Assembly (NCBI RefSeq): GCF_017916255.1
Contig: NZ_CP072827.1
Coordinates: forward strand, 4,427,501-4,491,500
DNA length: 64,000 bases
From: Streptomyces mobaraensis NBRC 13819 = DSM 40847
Lineage (GTDB): Bacteria; Actinomycetota; Actinomycetes; Streptomycetales; Streptomycetaceae
Direction: 5' to 3'
Positions 43,641 to 52,682 of this stretch are shown here, piece by piece. The stretch's first letter is position 1, and each line of letters opens with the position of its first letter. The position numbers and the translations under genes were made by a program. A model generated the notes under the pieces. That model was given only the letters and a program-made list of their open reading frames with translations. It was not told the origin of the DNA and did not search any database.

Positions 43641-44657
43641 ATGACCCTGCGCCTGCACTTCGAGGCGGAGGACCTCGCCCGGGTCCGCGTCACGCCCGTG
43701 CCCGACCCGCTCGCGGAGGCCACGTTCAGCCTGCCGCTGCTGCAGAGCCCCGGCCTGGGCGCTACCGCGTTCGACGGCTGGCGGGAGCGGTCGCTGCGCC
43801 GGCTCACCCCGGCCGTCCGGCCGCTGCTGGAACTGGCGCCGGCGGGGCTGGACGAGTACGTGCCCGAGGCGTTCATCCGGGTCCGCGGCTCGGCCTCGCT
43901 CGACGACAGCCTGCGGGCCACCTGGAGCATGCCGCGCCGGATCTGGACGGCCGACCTGTCCGTCACCGAGGAGTGGCGGCCCGTCGTCCCCCGCTGGGTC
44001 GGCGACCTGCACACCGGCGACCGCGAGGCCGCCCGGCTCGTCGACCGGGGGTTCCGCGCCTACTACGACGCCGCCATCGCGCCCTACTGGCCCCAGCTCG
44101 CCGCCGCCGCCCACGCGGACCGCACCCACCGCGCCCGCATCCTCGCCGACCACGGCGTCGAGCGGCTGCTCGCCGACCTCCACCCCACCCTGCGCTGGGA
44201 GTCGCCGGTCCTGCACGCGCCCTGCACGCTGGACATCGACCTGCGCCTCGGCGGCCGGGGCGTGCTGCTCACCCCGACCTTCTTCCTCACCGCGCCGGTG
44301 CTCCGCCTGGACAGCGCCGACCCCGACGCGCCCCTGGAGATCCGCTACCCGATCGCCCGCGAAACGGCCGCCCACCTCTCCGTCCTCACCCCGCCCACCG
44401 GCAACGGACGCCCCGGTGAACTCGCCCACCTGGAGGCGCTGATGGGCCGCACTCGGGCCCGCGTCCTCGCCGCCGCCGCGACCGGCGGCAGCACCGCGGA
44501 ACTCGCCCGGTCCGCCGGCGTCTCCCCGGCCTCCGCCAGTGAACACGCCACCGTGCTGCGGACGGCGGGCCTCATCACGACCCGCCGCACCGGCCCGTCG
44601 GTGCGGCACGCGCTGACACCGCTGGGGCGGGCGCTGCTGGAGAACGGGCCGGGGTGA
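43641..44657 (+). CDS. winged-helix regulator with novel N-terminal domain
   Basis: A 338-residue protein. Residues 1 to about 250 form a conserved domain I do not recognise beyond its use in actinobacterial ArsR-type proteins (HFEAEDLARVRVTPVPDPLAEATFS, AYYDAAIAPYWPQL, HADRTHRARILADHGVERLLADLHP, GGRGVLLTPTFF). Residues about 265-335 are an ArsR-type helix-turn-helix (TAELARSAGVSPASASEHATVLRTAGL). GGAGGGAGG precedes the ATG, so the start is firm. A frameshifted paralogue lies at 60800-61788. The N-terminal domain probably senses a ligand. Confidence 0.85.
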   Translation: MTLRLHFEAEDLARVRVTPVPDPLAEATFSLPLLQSPGLGATAFDGWRERSLRRLTPAVRPLLELAPAGLDEYVPEAFIRVRGSASLDDSLRATWSMPRRIWTADLSVTEEWRPVVPRWVGDLHTGDREAARLVDRGFRAYYDAAIAPYWPQLAAAAHADRTHRARILADHGVERLLADLHPTLRWESPVLHAPCTLDIDLRLGGRGVLLTPTFFLTAPVLRLDSADPDAPLEIRYPIARETAAHLSVLTPPTGNGRPGELAHLEALMGRTRARVLAAAATGGSTAELARSAGVSPASASEHATVLRTAGLITTRRTGPSVRHALTPLGRALLENGPG

Positions 44658-44797
44658 ACGGTGCGGGGGACGACGGGCGGGGCGAACGCGCCGGGGCCGA
44701 CGGGCGGGAGTGAACGTGCCGGGGACAGCGGACCGGGACAGCGGACCGGGGATGAACGGGCCCGCCCGAGAGCGGAGTCACGTCACCCCTCCGCCCA

Positions 44798-45127
44798 TCA
44801 CCCCTCCGCCCGCTCCACGATCACCAACGTCCCCTGACTGCCCGGCAGTACCGCGTGCGGAGTGCCCGCGGGCACGGTGTACAGCGCACCCGGCCCGACG
44901 TCCACCGGGCGCCCGTCGACGGCCAGCCGGAGCAGACCGTCGAGGACGAGCAGCGCCTCGGCCGCCTCGTGCCGCTCCTCCGGCACCGTACGCCCGTCCA
45001 TCCGCAGCACTTTGATCTGCGCGGTCCCCACCCGCCCCACGACCACCGAACTCCAGGCTTCGGGCAGCCCGGCGGATATACCGGCCATATCGATCGAACC
45101 CGCGGATTTCTCAGCGCACATGGGCAC
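44798..45127 (-). CDS. cupin domain protein
   Basis: A 109-residue single-domain cupin. Motif 1 is RHEAAEALLVLDGLLRLAVDG, with one His and a Glu in place; motif 2 is PAGTPHAVLPG, with the second His. Metal binding is therefore possible but incomplete compared with classic GX5HXHX4EX6G. GTG at 45127 is preferred over ATG at 45121 because GGAGGAG sits four bases upstream of it. It lies 52 bases behind the PrmC-like gene on the same strand. Role unknown. Confidence 0.85.
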   Translation of the reverse strand: MPMCAEKSAGSIDMAGISAGLPEAWSSVVVGRVGTAQIKVLRMDGRTVPEERHEAAEALLVLDGLLRLAVDGRPVDVGPGALYTVPAGTPHAVLPGSQGTLVIVERAEG

Positions 45128-45179
45128 ACGTCTCCTCCGCGGCCGGCACGGATACGTACACCGGCCGCCGCCGTGGTGA

Positions 45180-46100
45180 TCAGGGATGACGGGAGCGTAT
45201 GCGCACCGGGTCGTCGACTGGTCGACCGTTGGGCAAAGATCCGGGGGAGGAGCGGACGCGCCCGCGTCCCGGGCGGGTGCCGGTGACGACCGTGGCGTTC
45301 CGTTCGTCGCAGACCGCCAGGCGCGGCACCAGCCCCGAGGCGGCGAACAGGGCCATCGACCGCACCGCCTGCCGCTCGCTCGTCTCCATCAGCAGCAGGC
45401 CGCCCGGCGCCAGCCACCGGACGGCCTCCGCTGCCACGCGGCGCTGTACGTCCAGGCCGTCCGCACCGCCGTCGAGCGTCACCAGGGGCTCGTGGTCGCG
45501 CGCCTCGGGAGGCAGCAGGGGGATCTCGCCGGTGGGGACGTAGGGGGCATTGGCCACCAGGACGTCCACCCGGCCCTTGAGGTGGGCGGGAAGCGGGGCG
45601 TAGAGGTCGCCCTCGTACACCCGGGCCGCCGGCCCGAGGTTGCGCCGGGCGTAGTGGACGGCGGCCGGTTCGACGTCGGCGGCGTGCAGTTCGACGGTGC
45701 CCAGGGCCGCGGCCACCGCCGCGCCCACCGCGCCGGAACCGCAGCACAGATCGAGGACGACCGCGCCGGGACGGGCCGCCGCGACGGCCCGCTCGACCAG
45801 GAACTCGGTACGGCGGCGGGGGACGAACACCCCGGGGCCCACGGCGACGCGCAGCCCGGCGAACTCGGCCCAGCCCACCACGTGTTCCAGGGGGACGCCG
45901 GAGACCCGCCGTTCCACGAGGGCGTCGAGCGCGGCGGCGGAGTCCGCCGCGGAACTCGCGGCCGAGCGGAGCAACTCGGCCTCCTCCTCCGCGAAGACGC
46001 ACCCCGCGGCACGCAGCCTGGTGACGACGGAGGAAAGGGAGGAAAGGGAGGAGGGGGAGGAGAGGGAGGGAATCGAGGAAAGGGGGGATGGTATCGACAT
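45180..46100 (-). CDS. PrmC/HemK-like protein N5-glutamine methyltransferase
   Basis: A 306-residue class I methyltransferase. Motif I is VVLDLCCGSGAVGAAVA, and the substrate-binding NPPY motif is NAPY here (VLVANAPYVPTGEIPLLP), as in the group often annotated putative N5-glutamine methyltransferase. The front helical part contains ERRVSGVPLEHVVGWAEFAGLRV, typical of PrmC. The first 25 residues are Ser/Pro/Leu repeats encoded by GGAAAGGGA-type repeats, so the true start may be later. It may be a second PrmC modifying a target other than release factors. Confidence 0.85.
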   Translation of the reverse strand: MSIPSPLSSIPSLSSPSSLSSLSSVVTRLRAAGCVFAEEEAELLRSAASSAADSAAALDALVERRVSGVPLEHVVGWAEFAGLRVAVGPGVFVPRRRTEFLVERAVAAARPGAVVLDLCCGSGAVGAAVAAALGTVELHAADVEPAAVHYARRNLGPAARVYEGDLYAPLPAHLKGRVDVLVANAPYVPTGEIPLLPPEARDHEPLVTLDGGADGLDVQRRVAAEAVRWLAPGGLLLMETSERQAVRSMALFAASGLVPRLAVCDERNATVVTGTRPGRGRVRSSPGSLPNGRPVDDPVRIRSRHP

Positions 46101-46343
46101 GAGAGCCTTCCGGGGAATCAGAAGGGCACTCCCGTACGCCGTGTCGCCTACGCGGCGACCGCACTCTTCCGGAGGGGGAGCACCCGACCTGCCACTGCGG
46201 TGATCGGTCCCACCTCCTCGGGTCGTACGTGGTCCTGGCCGGCGTCACTGTACCCGACCCGCTGCCTGACGGGCCGTCCGGTGGCCGGCCGGCCCTCCGG
46301 GAGTGCTGCCCAGGGGGCCGGAACGCCCTCGTCCACCGGTCCT

Positions 46344-46682
46344 TCAGGGCAGTTCGCGCCGGACGAGCGCCCGCGCGAACGGCTCACCGGTCCGGCGGGC
46401 GTACGTCATGCGCTCCCGGACCTCGAAGAGGGTGCGCGGACGGTAGCCGGGGCCCTCGTCGCAGCAGTCCGTATGGAATCGGATGCCCGCGTTCAGGAGA
46501 ACGGAGAGGGTGCGCCAGCCCGCCGCGTCCCGGCGGCGCGGCGGCTGGAACGCGGCCCCCGCCTCGATCATCGGCTCCGCGCAGCGCGGACAGCGCCGCG
46601 CCGGCTCCGCGGGCCCGAGTCGCGCCTGCTTGAAGGAGGCCCGGCAGGGGAGGCAGACGTGTGAGGTCTTCGCGGGAGGCGT
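46344..46682 (-). CDS. zinc-ribbon protein with uncertain start
   Basis: The frame holds a conserved-looking Streptomyces protein: two Cys pairs, CLPC and CPRC, form a zinc ribbon at about residues 9-33, followed by PPRRRDAAGWRTLSVL, then FHTDCCDEG and a basic end ERMTYARRTGEPFARALVRREL. The frame continues upstream into the end of the MarR gene. No ATG, GTG or TTG occurs between that gene and the ribbon, and where homologues would have a start (46682) the codon is ACG. Either a rare start is used, it starts inside the MarR gene, or the gene is dead. Confidence 0.6.
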   Translation of the reverse strand, partial: TPPAKTSHVCLPCRASFKQARLGPAEPARRCPRCAEPMIEAGAAFQPPRRRDAAGWRTLSVLLNAGIRFHTDCCDEGPGYRPRTLFEVRERMTYARRTGEPFARALVRRELP

Positions 46683-46755
46683 GGGGAGGAGGGTAGGCGT
46701 GGTCGCGCGGCGGGCGCCAACGCTTTGGCGGCGGGCGGTGGTTGCGGGCGGCCGG

Positions 46756-47328
46756 TCAGCCCAGGGTGCCGCGCAGGGCCGCGAGCGTCGCCCCCGCGCC
46801 CTCGTCGTTCTCGGCGGCTTCCTCCAGGGCGGCGGTGAGGGTGGCCTCGTACGTCGCGGTGGCGGCGGCGTGCCGTGCGCGGCCGGCCTCCTCAAGGACG
46901 GTGTAGACGCCGCGCTTGTCGTCCGGGCAGACGTCGCGGTACGTGAAGCCGGCCGCGTGCAGCCGGCCGACCAGGCGGGTCACGGAGCTCTGGTTGAGCC
47001 CCAGCCGGTCGGCCAGTTCCTGCATGCGGAGTTCGCTCCGGGGCGCGGCGGCGAGGAAGCCCAGCGCCCGGTACTCGGAGAGGCCGAGGCCGTGGTGGCG
47101 CTGGAGCGCGGTGCTCAGCCGGTGCTCGACGTGGGCGTGGAGGGCGAGGAAGCGGTGCCACATCCGGACGTCCGCCGAGGGCACGGGCGGTGAGGCGGGA
47201 CCGGCCGGACGTACGGACTCGGAAGCCTTGGCGGACCCGGAAGCCTTGGTGGACTTGACGGGCGCGGTGGACGCGGCGGACTTGACTGACTCGGCGGACT
47301 CGGTGGGCCTGGCGGTCGGTGCGGGCAT
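46756..47328 (-). CDS. MarR family transcriptional regulator
   Basis: A 190-residue regulator. A Ser/Ala/Thr/Lys-rich N-terminal 55 residues (SVKSAASTAPVKSTKASG) is followed by the winged helix: GLSEYRALGFLAAAP, MQELADRLGLNQSSVTRLVGRLHAAGFTYR and the wing CPDDKRGVYTVL. ATG at 47328 is provisional; a GTG about 33 codons upstream at 47427 is in frame. It is divergent from the two SMR exporter genes, with nested inverted repeats in between, so it probably represses them. Confidence 0.88.
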   Translation of the reverse strand: MPAPTARPTESAESVKSAASTAPVKSTKASGSAKASESVRPAGPASPPVPSADVRMWHRFLALHAHVEHRLSTALQRHHGLGLSEYRALGFLAAAPRSELRMQELADRLGLNQSSVTRLVGRLHAAGFTYRDVCPDDKRGVYTVLEEAGRARHAAATATYEATLTAALEEAAENDEGAGATLAALRGTLG

Positions 47329-47435
47329 CTGCGGCTCCGGAGCGGTGAGGGCGGTGGGGACGGCTCGATGGGGACGGCTGTGGCGGCTGTGGGGTGACGG
47401 CGGTCGGCGACAGGGCAGCGTTGACACAAGGTTAC

Positions 47436-47485
47436 TTGCACATGCATGCTTCTGCCTGTCCCCAAGAGCATGCACGTACATGCAA
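47436..47485. promoter_or_regulatory. nested inverted repeats, probable MarR operator
   Basis: Outer arms TTGCA (47436-47440) and TGCAA (47481-47485) enclose inner arms GCATGCT (47444-47450) and AGCATGC (47467-47473), all perfect. The block is AT-richer than its surroundings and lies between marR and the first SMR gene. Confidence 0.7.
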
Positions 47486-47529
47486 CTACACGCGTCGGTC
47501 ATTCGCCAACGCCCGGAGGAGCCGGAACC

Positions 47530-47940
47530 ATGGCCTGGATCTACCTGCTCATCGCGTCCGTCTTCGAGGTCGTCTTCGCCCTCGCCACCAACGCCACCGA
47601 GGGCTTCACCCGGTTGGGGCCCTCGCTGCTCACCGCCGGGGCCGCCGCGGGCGGCATCTTCTTCCTGAGCCTGGCGCTCCGGACGCTGGACGTCGGCGTG
47701 GGCTACACCGTCTGGACGGGCATCGGGTCCGTCGGCACGGTCGTCCTCGGCTCGGTGATCTTCGACGAGGCGGTCAACGCCTGGAAGGTGCTCGCCTTCG
47801 CCCTGATCATCGGCGGGGTGCTCGGACTCAAGCTCGCCGACGGGTTCGGCGGGTCCGGAGAAGCGGGCGCGGGCGGGGAAGCGGACGCGGGCGGCGAGGA
47901 CGCGTCCGCCACCCGGCGTCGTACCCCGGCCTCCGCCTGA
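47530..47940 (+). CDS. SMR family multidrug/guanidinium exporter subunit (first of pair)
   Basis: A 136-residue protein with the four-helix small multidrug resistance fold (residues 1-105). The essential membrane Glu is Glu13 in WIYLLIASVFEVVFALATN. VGVGYTVWTGIGSVGTVVLG matches the SugE/Gdx side of the family. A 30-residue Gly/Ala/Asp-rich tail follows, which its partner lacks. GGAGGAG precedes the ATG. The pair with the next gene suggests a heterodimeric exporter under MarR control. Confidence 0.92.
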   Translation: MAWIYLLIASVFEVVFALATNATEGFTRLGPSLLTAGAAAGGIFFLSLALRTLDVGVGYTVWTGIGSVGTVVLGSVIFDEAVNAWKVLAFALIIGGVLGLKLADGFGGSGEAGAGGEADAGGEDASATRRRTPASA

Positions 47941-47993
47941 CCTCGCCCGACCCACCCGCCCCTCACCCACCCCCCCCGTAAAGGAGCGCCGTC

Positions 47994-48314
47994 ATGGCCT
48001 GGGTCTTCCTCGCCGTCGCCATCGTCTTCGAGATCGCCTTCGCGCTGGGCACCAACGCCACCAAGGGCTTCACCCGGCTCTGGCCGTCCGTCTTCACGAT
48101 CCTCGCCGCCGCCGGCGGCATCTTCACCCTCAGCCAGGCGCTCAGGACCCTCGACGTGGGCGTCGGCTACACGATCTGGACGGGCATCGGCTCCATCGGC
48201 ACCGTCGTCCTCGGCGCCGTCCTCTACAAGGAGAAGATCACGCTGCCGAAGCTGCTCTCCTTCGCGGCGATCATCGCCGGGGCCGTCACGCTCAAGCTCG
48301 CGGCCGGCGCCTGA
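47994..48314 (+). CDS. SMR family multidrug/guanidinium exporter subunit (second of pair)
   Basis: A 106-residue four-helix SMR protein with Glu13 in the first helix (VFLAVAIVFEIAFALGTN) and VGVGYTIWTGIGSIGTVVLG. It is closely similar to the preceding gene without the tail, so the pair arose by duplication. The gap is 53 bases with AAAGGAG before the ATG. SMR pairs often work as antiparallel heterodimers with fixed topology. Confidence 0.93.
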   Translation: MAWVFLAVAIVFEIAFALGTNATKGFTRLWPSVFTILAAAGGIFTLSQALRTLDVGVGYTIWTGIGSIGTVVLGAVLYKEKITLPKLLSFAAIIAGAVTLKLAAGA

Positions 48315-48471
48315 GCCCCGGCGTACGGGGTGTGACCTGCGCCCCTGTGCTGTATGAAGATCTCGAAAACACTTGTCGATGGCCGAAAAGCGTACCTAGG
48401 GTCGCGGAACCGAGCTCCGTGCCGAAGAGGCGGCACGGCTCGTCGGCACGGATCGAGAAGGGTTCTGTTGC

Positions 48472-49968
48472 ATGCAGCCACCGACAACGGGCGGGACGAC
48501 GCCCGCCGAGCCCGTGGACGCCGTTCCCGGCAAGGGCGGCGCGGGGATCGCGGAGCAGGCCGGGCCGGCCGGGCACGGCGCGGAGGCGGCCGGCGGGGCC
48601 GCGACCGCGGAGGGCTACAAGCGCGGACTCGGCACCCGGCAGATCCAGATGATCGCCATCGGCGGCACCATCGGCACGGGCCTGTTCCTGGGCGCCGGAA
48701 CGGCCATATCCCAGGCCGGACCCAGCCTGATCATCTGGTACGCGGTGGCCGGCGCCGTCCTGTTCCTGGTGATGCGCGCGCTCGGCGAACTCCTCACCCA
48801 CCGCCCGGTGTCCGGCAGTTTCGCCGAGTACGCCCGGGAGTTCCTCGGCCCGTTCTGGGGGTACGCGACCGCGTGGACCTACTGGATCATGTGGGTCACC
48901 ACCGGCATGGCCGAGATCACCGCTGCGGGGCAGTACGTCAAGTACTGGTTCCCCGGGGTGGAGCAGTGGCAGACGGCCCTGGTGTCGCTGGTGGTGCTGC
49001 TGGCCGTGAACATGATCTCGGTGAAGGCTTTCGGCGAGCTGGAGTTCTGGTTCGCGCTCATCAAGGTCGTCGCCATCGTCGCGATGATCCTCGTCGGCCT
49101 CGCCGTCCTGGTCGTCGGCTTCGGCGACGTCGGTGACACCGCCTCCGTGACCCACCTGTGGAAGGACGGCGGCGTCGCGCCGCACGGCGTCCACGACTCG
49201 CTGATGACGCTTCAGATCGTCCTCTTCGCCTACCTCGGCGTCGAACTCGTCGGCGTCACCGCCGGCGAGGCGGAGGACCCGCAGAAGAACATCCCCCGGG
49301 CCATCAACAGCCTCCCGGTGCGCTTCGGCCTCTTCTACATCGGCACCCTGATCGTCATCCTCTCCGTGGTGAGCTGGGCCGAGTTCAGCCCGGGTGTGAG
49401 CCCCTTCGTCGCCGCCTTCGCCAAGATCGGCATTCCGGCCGCGGCGGGCATCGTCAACTTCATCGTGCTCACCTCCGCACTGTCCTCCTGCAACGCGGGC
49501 GGCCTCTACTCGACGGCCCGCATGCTGCGCACCGCCTCCGTCAACGGCCACGCGCCCAAGGCCCTCTCCCGGCTCACCGGCCGCGGCGTCCCGGCCCCCG
49601 CCCTGTGGGTGTCGGCGGTCGTCATGGGACTCGGCGTCCTCATCAACGCCCTCGACCCGGAGCACGCGTTCGCCTACATCACCTCGGTCTCGACGGGCGG
49701 CGCCATCCTCGTCTGGAGCGTCATCCTCGTCACCCACCTCCGCTACCGCCGGGCGGTCGCGGCGGGAGCGGCGGAACCCTCCCCGTACCGCCTCCCCGGT
49801 GCCCCCTACACCAACGTCCTGGCGCTGGCCTTCTTCGCGTTCGTGACCGTCCTCATCGCCTGGAGCGCGGACACCCGCATCGCCCTCTACGTGATGGGCG
49901 TCTGGATCGTCCTGCTGCTCCTGGGCTGGGCGGTCCTGCGGCGGGGGAGGACGACGACCCGGGCCTGA
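48472..49968 (+). CDS. amino-acid permease (APC superfamily, AAT type)
   Basis: A 498-residue transporter with about 12 membrane segments. The consensus loop QIQMIAIGGTIGTGLFLGAG begins the membrane part after a 50-residue Gly/Ala-rich leader. Other features are HRPVSGSFAEYAREFLGPFWG, VELVGVTAGEAEDPQKNIPRAIN and ALSSCNAGGLYSTARML, typical of proline/GABA/aromatic amino-acid permeases. ATG at 48472 has only GAAGGG upstream. The amino acid carried is not determined. Confidence 0.92.
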   Translation: MQPPTTGGTTPAEPVDAVPGKGGAGIAEQAGPAGHGAEAAGGAATAEGYKRGLGTRQIQMIAIGGTIGTGLFLGAGTAISQAGPSLIIWYAVAGAVLFLVMRALGELLTHRPVSGSFAEYAREFLGPFWGYATAWTYWIMWVTTGMAEITAAGQYVKYWFPGVEQWQTALVSLVVLLAVNMISVKAFGELEFWFALIKVVAIVAMILVGLAVLVVGFGDVGDTASVTHLWKDGGVAPHGVHDSLMTLQIVLFAYLGVELVGVTAGEAEDPQKNIPRAINSLPVRFGLFYIGTLIVILSVVSWAEFSPGVSPFVAAFAKIGIPAAAGIVNFIVLTSALSSCNAGGLYSTARMLRTASVNGHAPKALSRLTGRGVPAPALWVSAVVMGLGVLINALDPEHAFAYITSVSTGGAILVWSVILVTHLRYRRAVAAGAAEPSPYRLPGAPYTNVLALAFFAFVTVLIAWSADTRIALYVMGVWIVLLLLGWAVLRRGRTTTRA

Positions 49969-50011
49969 GTGCGCGCCGGACACCCGTCCGCCCGCGGGCG
50001 CGTCCGGCCTC

Positions 50012-50041
50012 GTGCGCCCCGGCACCCATGCCGGGGCGCAC
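50012..50041. terminator. hairpin terminator after the amino-acid permease
   Basis: A perfect 13-bp stem (GTGCGCCCCGGCA and complement) closes a CCCA loop, 43 bases after the permease stop. Confidence 0.85.
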
Positions 50042-50143
50042 GGCGTTCACGCCCAGCGCCACACGGACGCCGCACTCGCCGTGGACGTCCTGCAACAGCG
50101 CGCCGGCCACGGCCGGTTGGCCACAACGCAGCAGTACTGCCGC
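50042..50143 (+). pseudogene. C-terminal remnant of a tyrosine recombinase
   Basis: The translation GVHAQRHTDAALAVD followed by LQQRAGHGRLATTQQYCR keeps the box II pattern of integrases: the HxxRH region, the GH pair and the Tyr nucleophile in TTQQY. Everything before is missing and the frame starts inside a terminator hairpin. The remaining sequence to 50324 shows no gene, only GGACTCACCGG-type repeats. Confidence 0.55.
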
Positions 50144-50324
50144 AGTCAACCGGAGGAACGCGAAACGAAGAACCCATGGCGGCGCGCGCAGCCGACCGGC
50201 AGCTGATCAGCCGACTGGACACGAGCCGCTCACCGCGGCCGACGAGGGGGGCGGCGGGACGGCGATCACGCCGGGGCCCACCGGACTCACCGGGACGCCT
50301 CGGGGCCCACCGCGCTCACCGGAC

Positions 50325-50843
50325 TCACACGCCCGTAACCCCGTCCACCGCCTCCCGGAGCAGATCCGCGTGCCCGTTGTGCCGCGCGTACTCCTCTATC
50401 AGGTGGATGAGGATCCAGCGCAGGGACACCTCCTGCGAACCCAGCCACTTCCCCTCATCCGGCGACAGCCGCCCCACGTCGTCCAGCGACGCGTCCGCGA
50501 TCAGCTCCCGGCCCACCGCGATCTCGGCCCGCCAGGCGGCCAGGGCCTCGTCCAGCCCCTGCGCGGGATCGAGACCGAAGCCGGCGTCCGCCGGGAACTC
50601 CGGCACCGTCCGGCCGGCGAACACCCGCTGGAACCAGTTCCGTTCCACCAGCTCCATGTGGCGGACCAGGCCCAGCAGGGACATCGTGGAAGGCGTGACG
50701 GAGGTGCGGCGCACCTGCTCGTCGTCGAGACCCCGGCACTTGGTCTCGAGCGTCGCGCGCTGGAAGTCGAGCCAGCTTTCCAGCGTCTCGCGCTCACCGG
50801 CGAGCGGGGGCGGAACAGGGCGGCCATCGGGTGTCGTCGTCAT
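50325..50843 (-). CDS. DinB family protein (DUF664 type)
   Basis: A 172-residue four-helix protein. The start [28 protein letters not shown] is typical of DUF664/DinB proteins. His residues that would bind a metal occur in [12 protein letters not shown] and at [18 protein letters not shown] near the end. Such proteins are mostly uncharacterised thiol-dependent enzymes. It lies 76 bases from the end of serC on the same strand. The last codon falls in a region of short repeats. Confidence 0.88.
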   Translation of the reverse strand: MTTTPDGRPVPPPLAGERETLESWLDFQRATLETKCRGLDDEQVRRTSVTPSTMSLLGLVRHMELVERNWFQRVFAGRTVPEFPADAGFGLDPAQGLDEALAAWRAEIAVGRELIADASLDDVGRLSPDEGKWLGSQEVSLRWILIHLIEEYARHNGHADLLREAVDGVTGV

Positions 50844-50918
50844 GACGTCACCTTCCCACGCCCCACTGACAATCGGCCGATCCGTCCGCCTCCCCGAACG
50901 TCCCCGCAGGTCAAGGCG

Positions 50919-52046
<1,128 letters not shown>

Positions 52047-52229
52047 CTAATCCGTCGAACGGCCGCGGGTGGAGGAATGTCCAGCGGCTGAGACGTGCGT
52101 TCGGGCAGGTGTGGACGCGTGGTTGAGGGAGGTGAGGGGCGGCGAGGGGTGGTGTGAAGGGCGGGGCCGGAACCCGGTGCGGAGCACCTGCCCCGAGCGC
52201 GGAGCGCGCACCCTGACCTATTCTCATTC

Positions 52230-52244
52230 TCGCAATAGTCGCGA
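52230..52244. promoter_or_regulatory. inverted repeat upstream of the PadR gene
   Basis: TCGC-N7-GCGA sits in an AT-rich patch (52217-52256) 31 bases before the PadR start codon. It is a candidate PadR operator, and the patch probably holds the promoter of the padR-HAAS operon. Confidence 0.45.
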
Positions 52245-52274
52245 ATCCCGATAAGACGAGGAGGCCCGGTCCCC

Positions 52275-52682
52275 TTGGCGACGCCCCAGGCGGCCTGGAC
52301 GCGCGCGGTGCTCACCCTGTGCCTGCTCGGCGTCCTGGACCGCGAGGGTCCGAGCTACGGCTACGCGCTGCTCGGCCGGCTGCACGCGGCCGGTCTCGAC
52401 GCGGTGAAGCCGGCCACGCTCTACCCCGCGCTGACCCGCCTGGCGGAGGAAGGCGCCGTCGACGTTCGGTGGACGGCGGGCGAACAGGGGCCCGGCCGCA
52501 AGTACTACGGCCTCACCGACGAGGGCCGGCGCCGTCTCGCCGAGCAGCGCGCCGCGTGGACCGCCTTCCACGGCACGGTGACGCGACTGGCGGGAGAAGG
52601 CGGGGGAGAGGGACCGGCAGCGGAGCCGGAGCCGGAGACGGAGCCGGGACCGGGAGAGGAACCGGAAGGGGACGAGGCATGA
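52275..52682 (+). CDS. PadR family transcriptional regulator
   Basis: A 135-residue regulator. The PadR winged helix fills residues 5-95: RAVLTLCLLGVLDREGPSYGYALLGRL, VKPATLYPALTRLAEEGAVDVRW and the wing GPGRKYYGLTDEG. The tail is Glu/Pro-rich with repeated EPE units. Start TTG at 52275. Its stop overlaps the next start as ATGA, so it is coupled to the HAAS-domain protein it probably regulates with. Confidence 0.92.
   Translation: MATPQAAWTRAVLTLCLLGVLDREGPSYGYALLGRLHAAGLDAVKPATLYPALTRLAEEGAVDVRWTAGEQGPGRKYYGLTDEGRRRLAEQRAAWTAFHGTVTRLAGEGGGEGPAAEPEPETEPGPGEEPEGDEA

Noticed and set aside
47329..47529. Guanidine riboswitch before the SMR genes
   Set aside because: No ACGR-loop hairpin pair or ykkC-type core was seen; the region is explained better by MarR inverted repeats.
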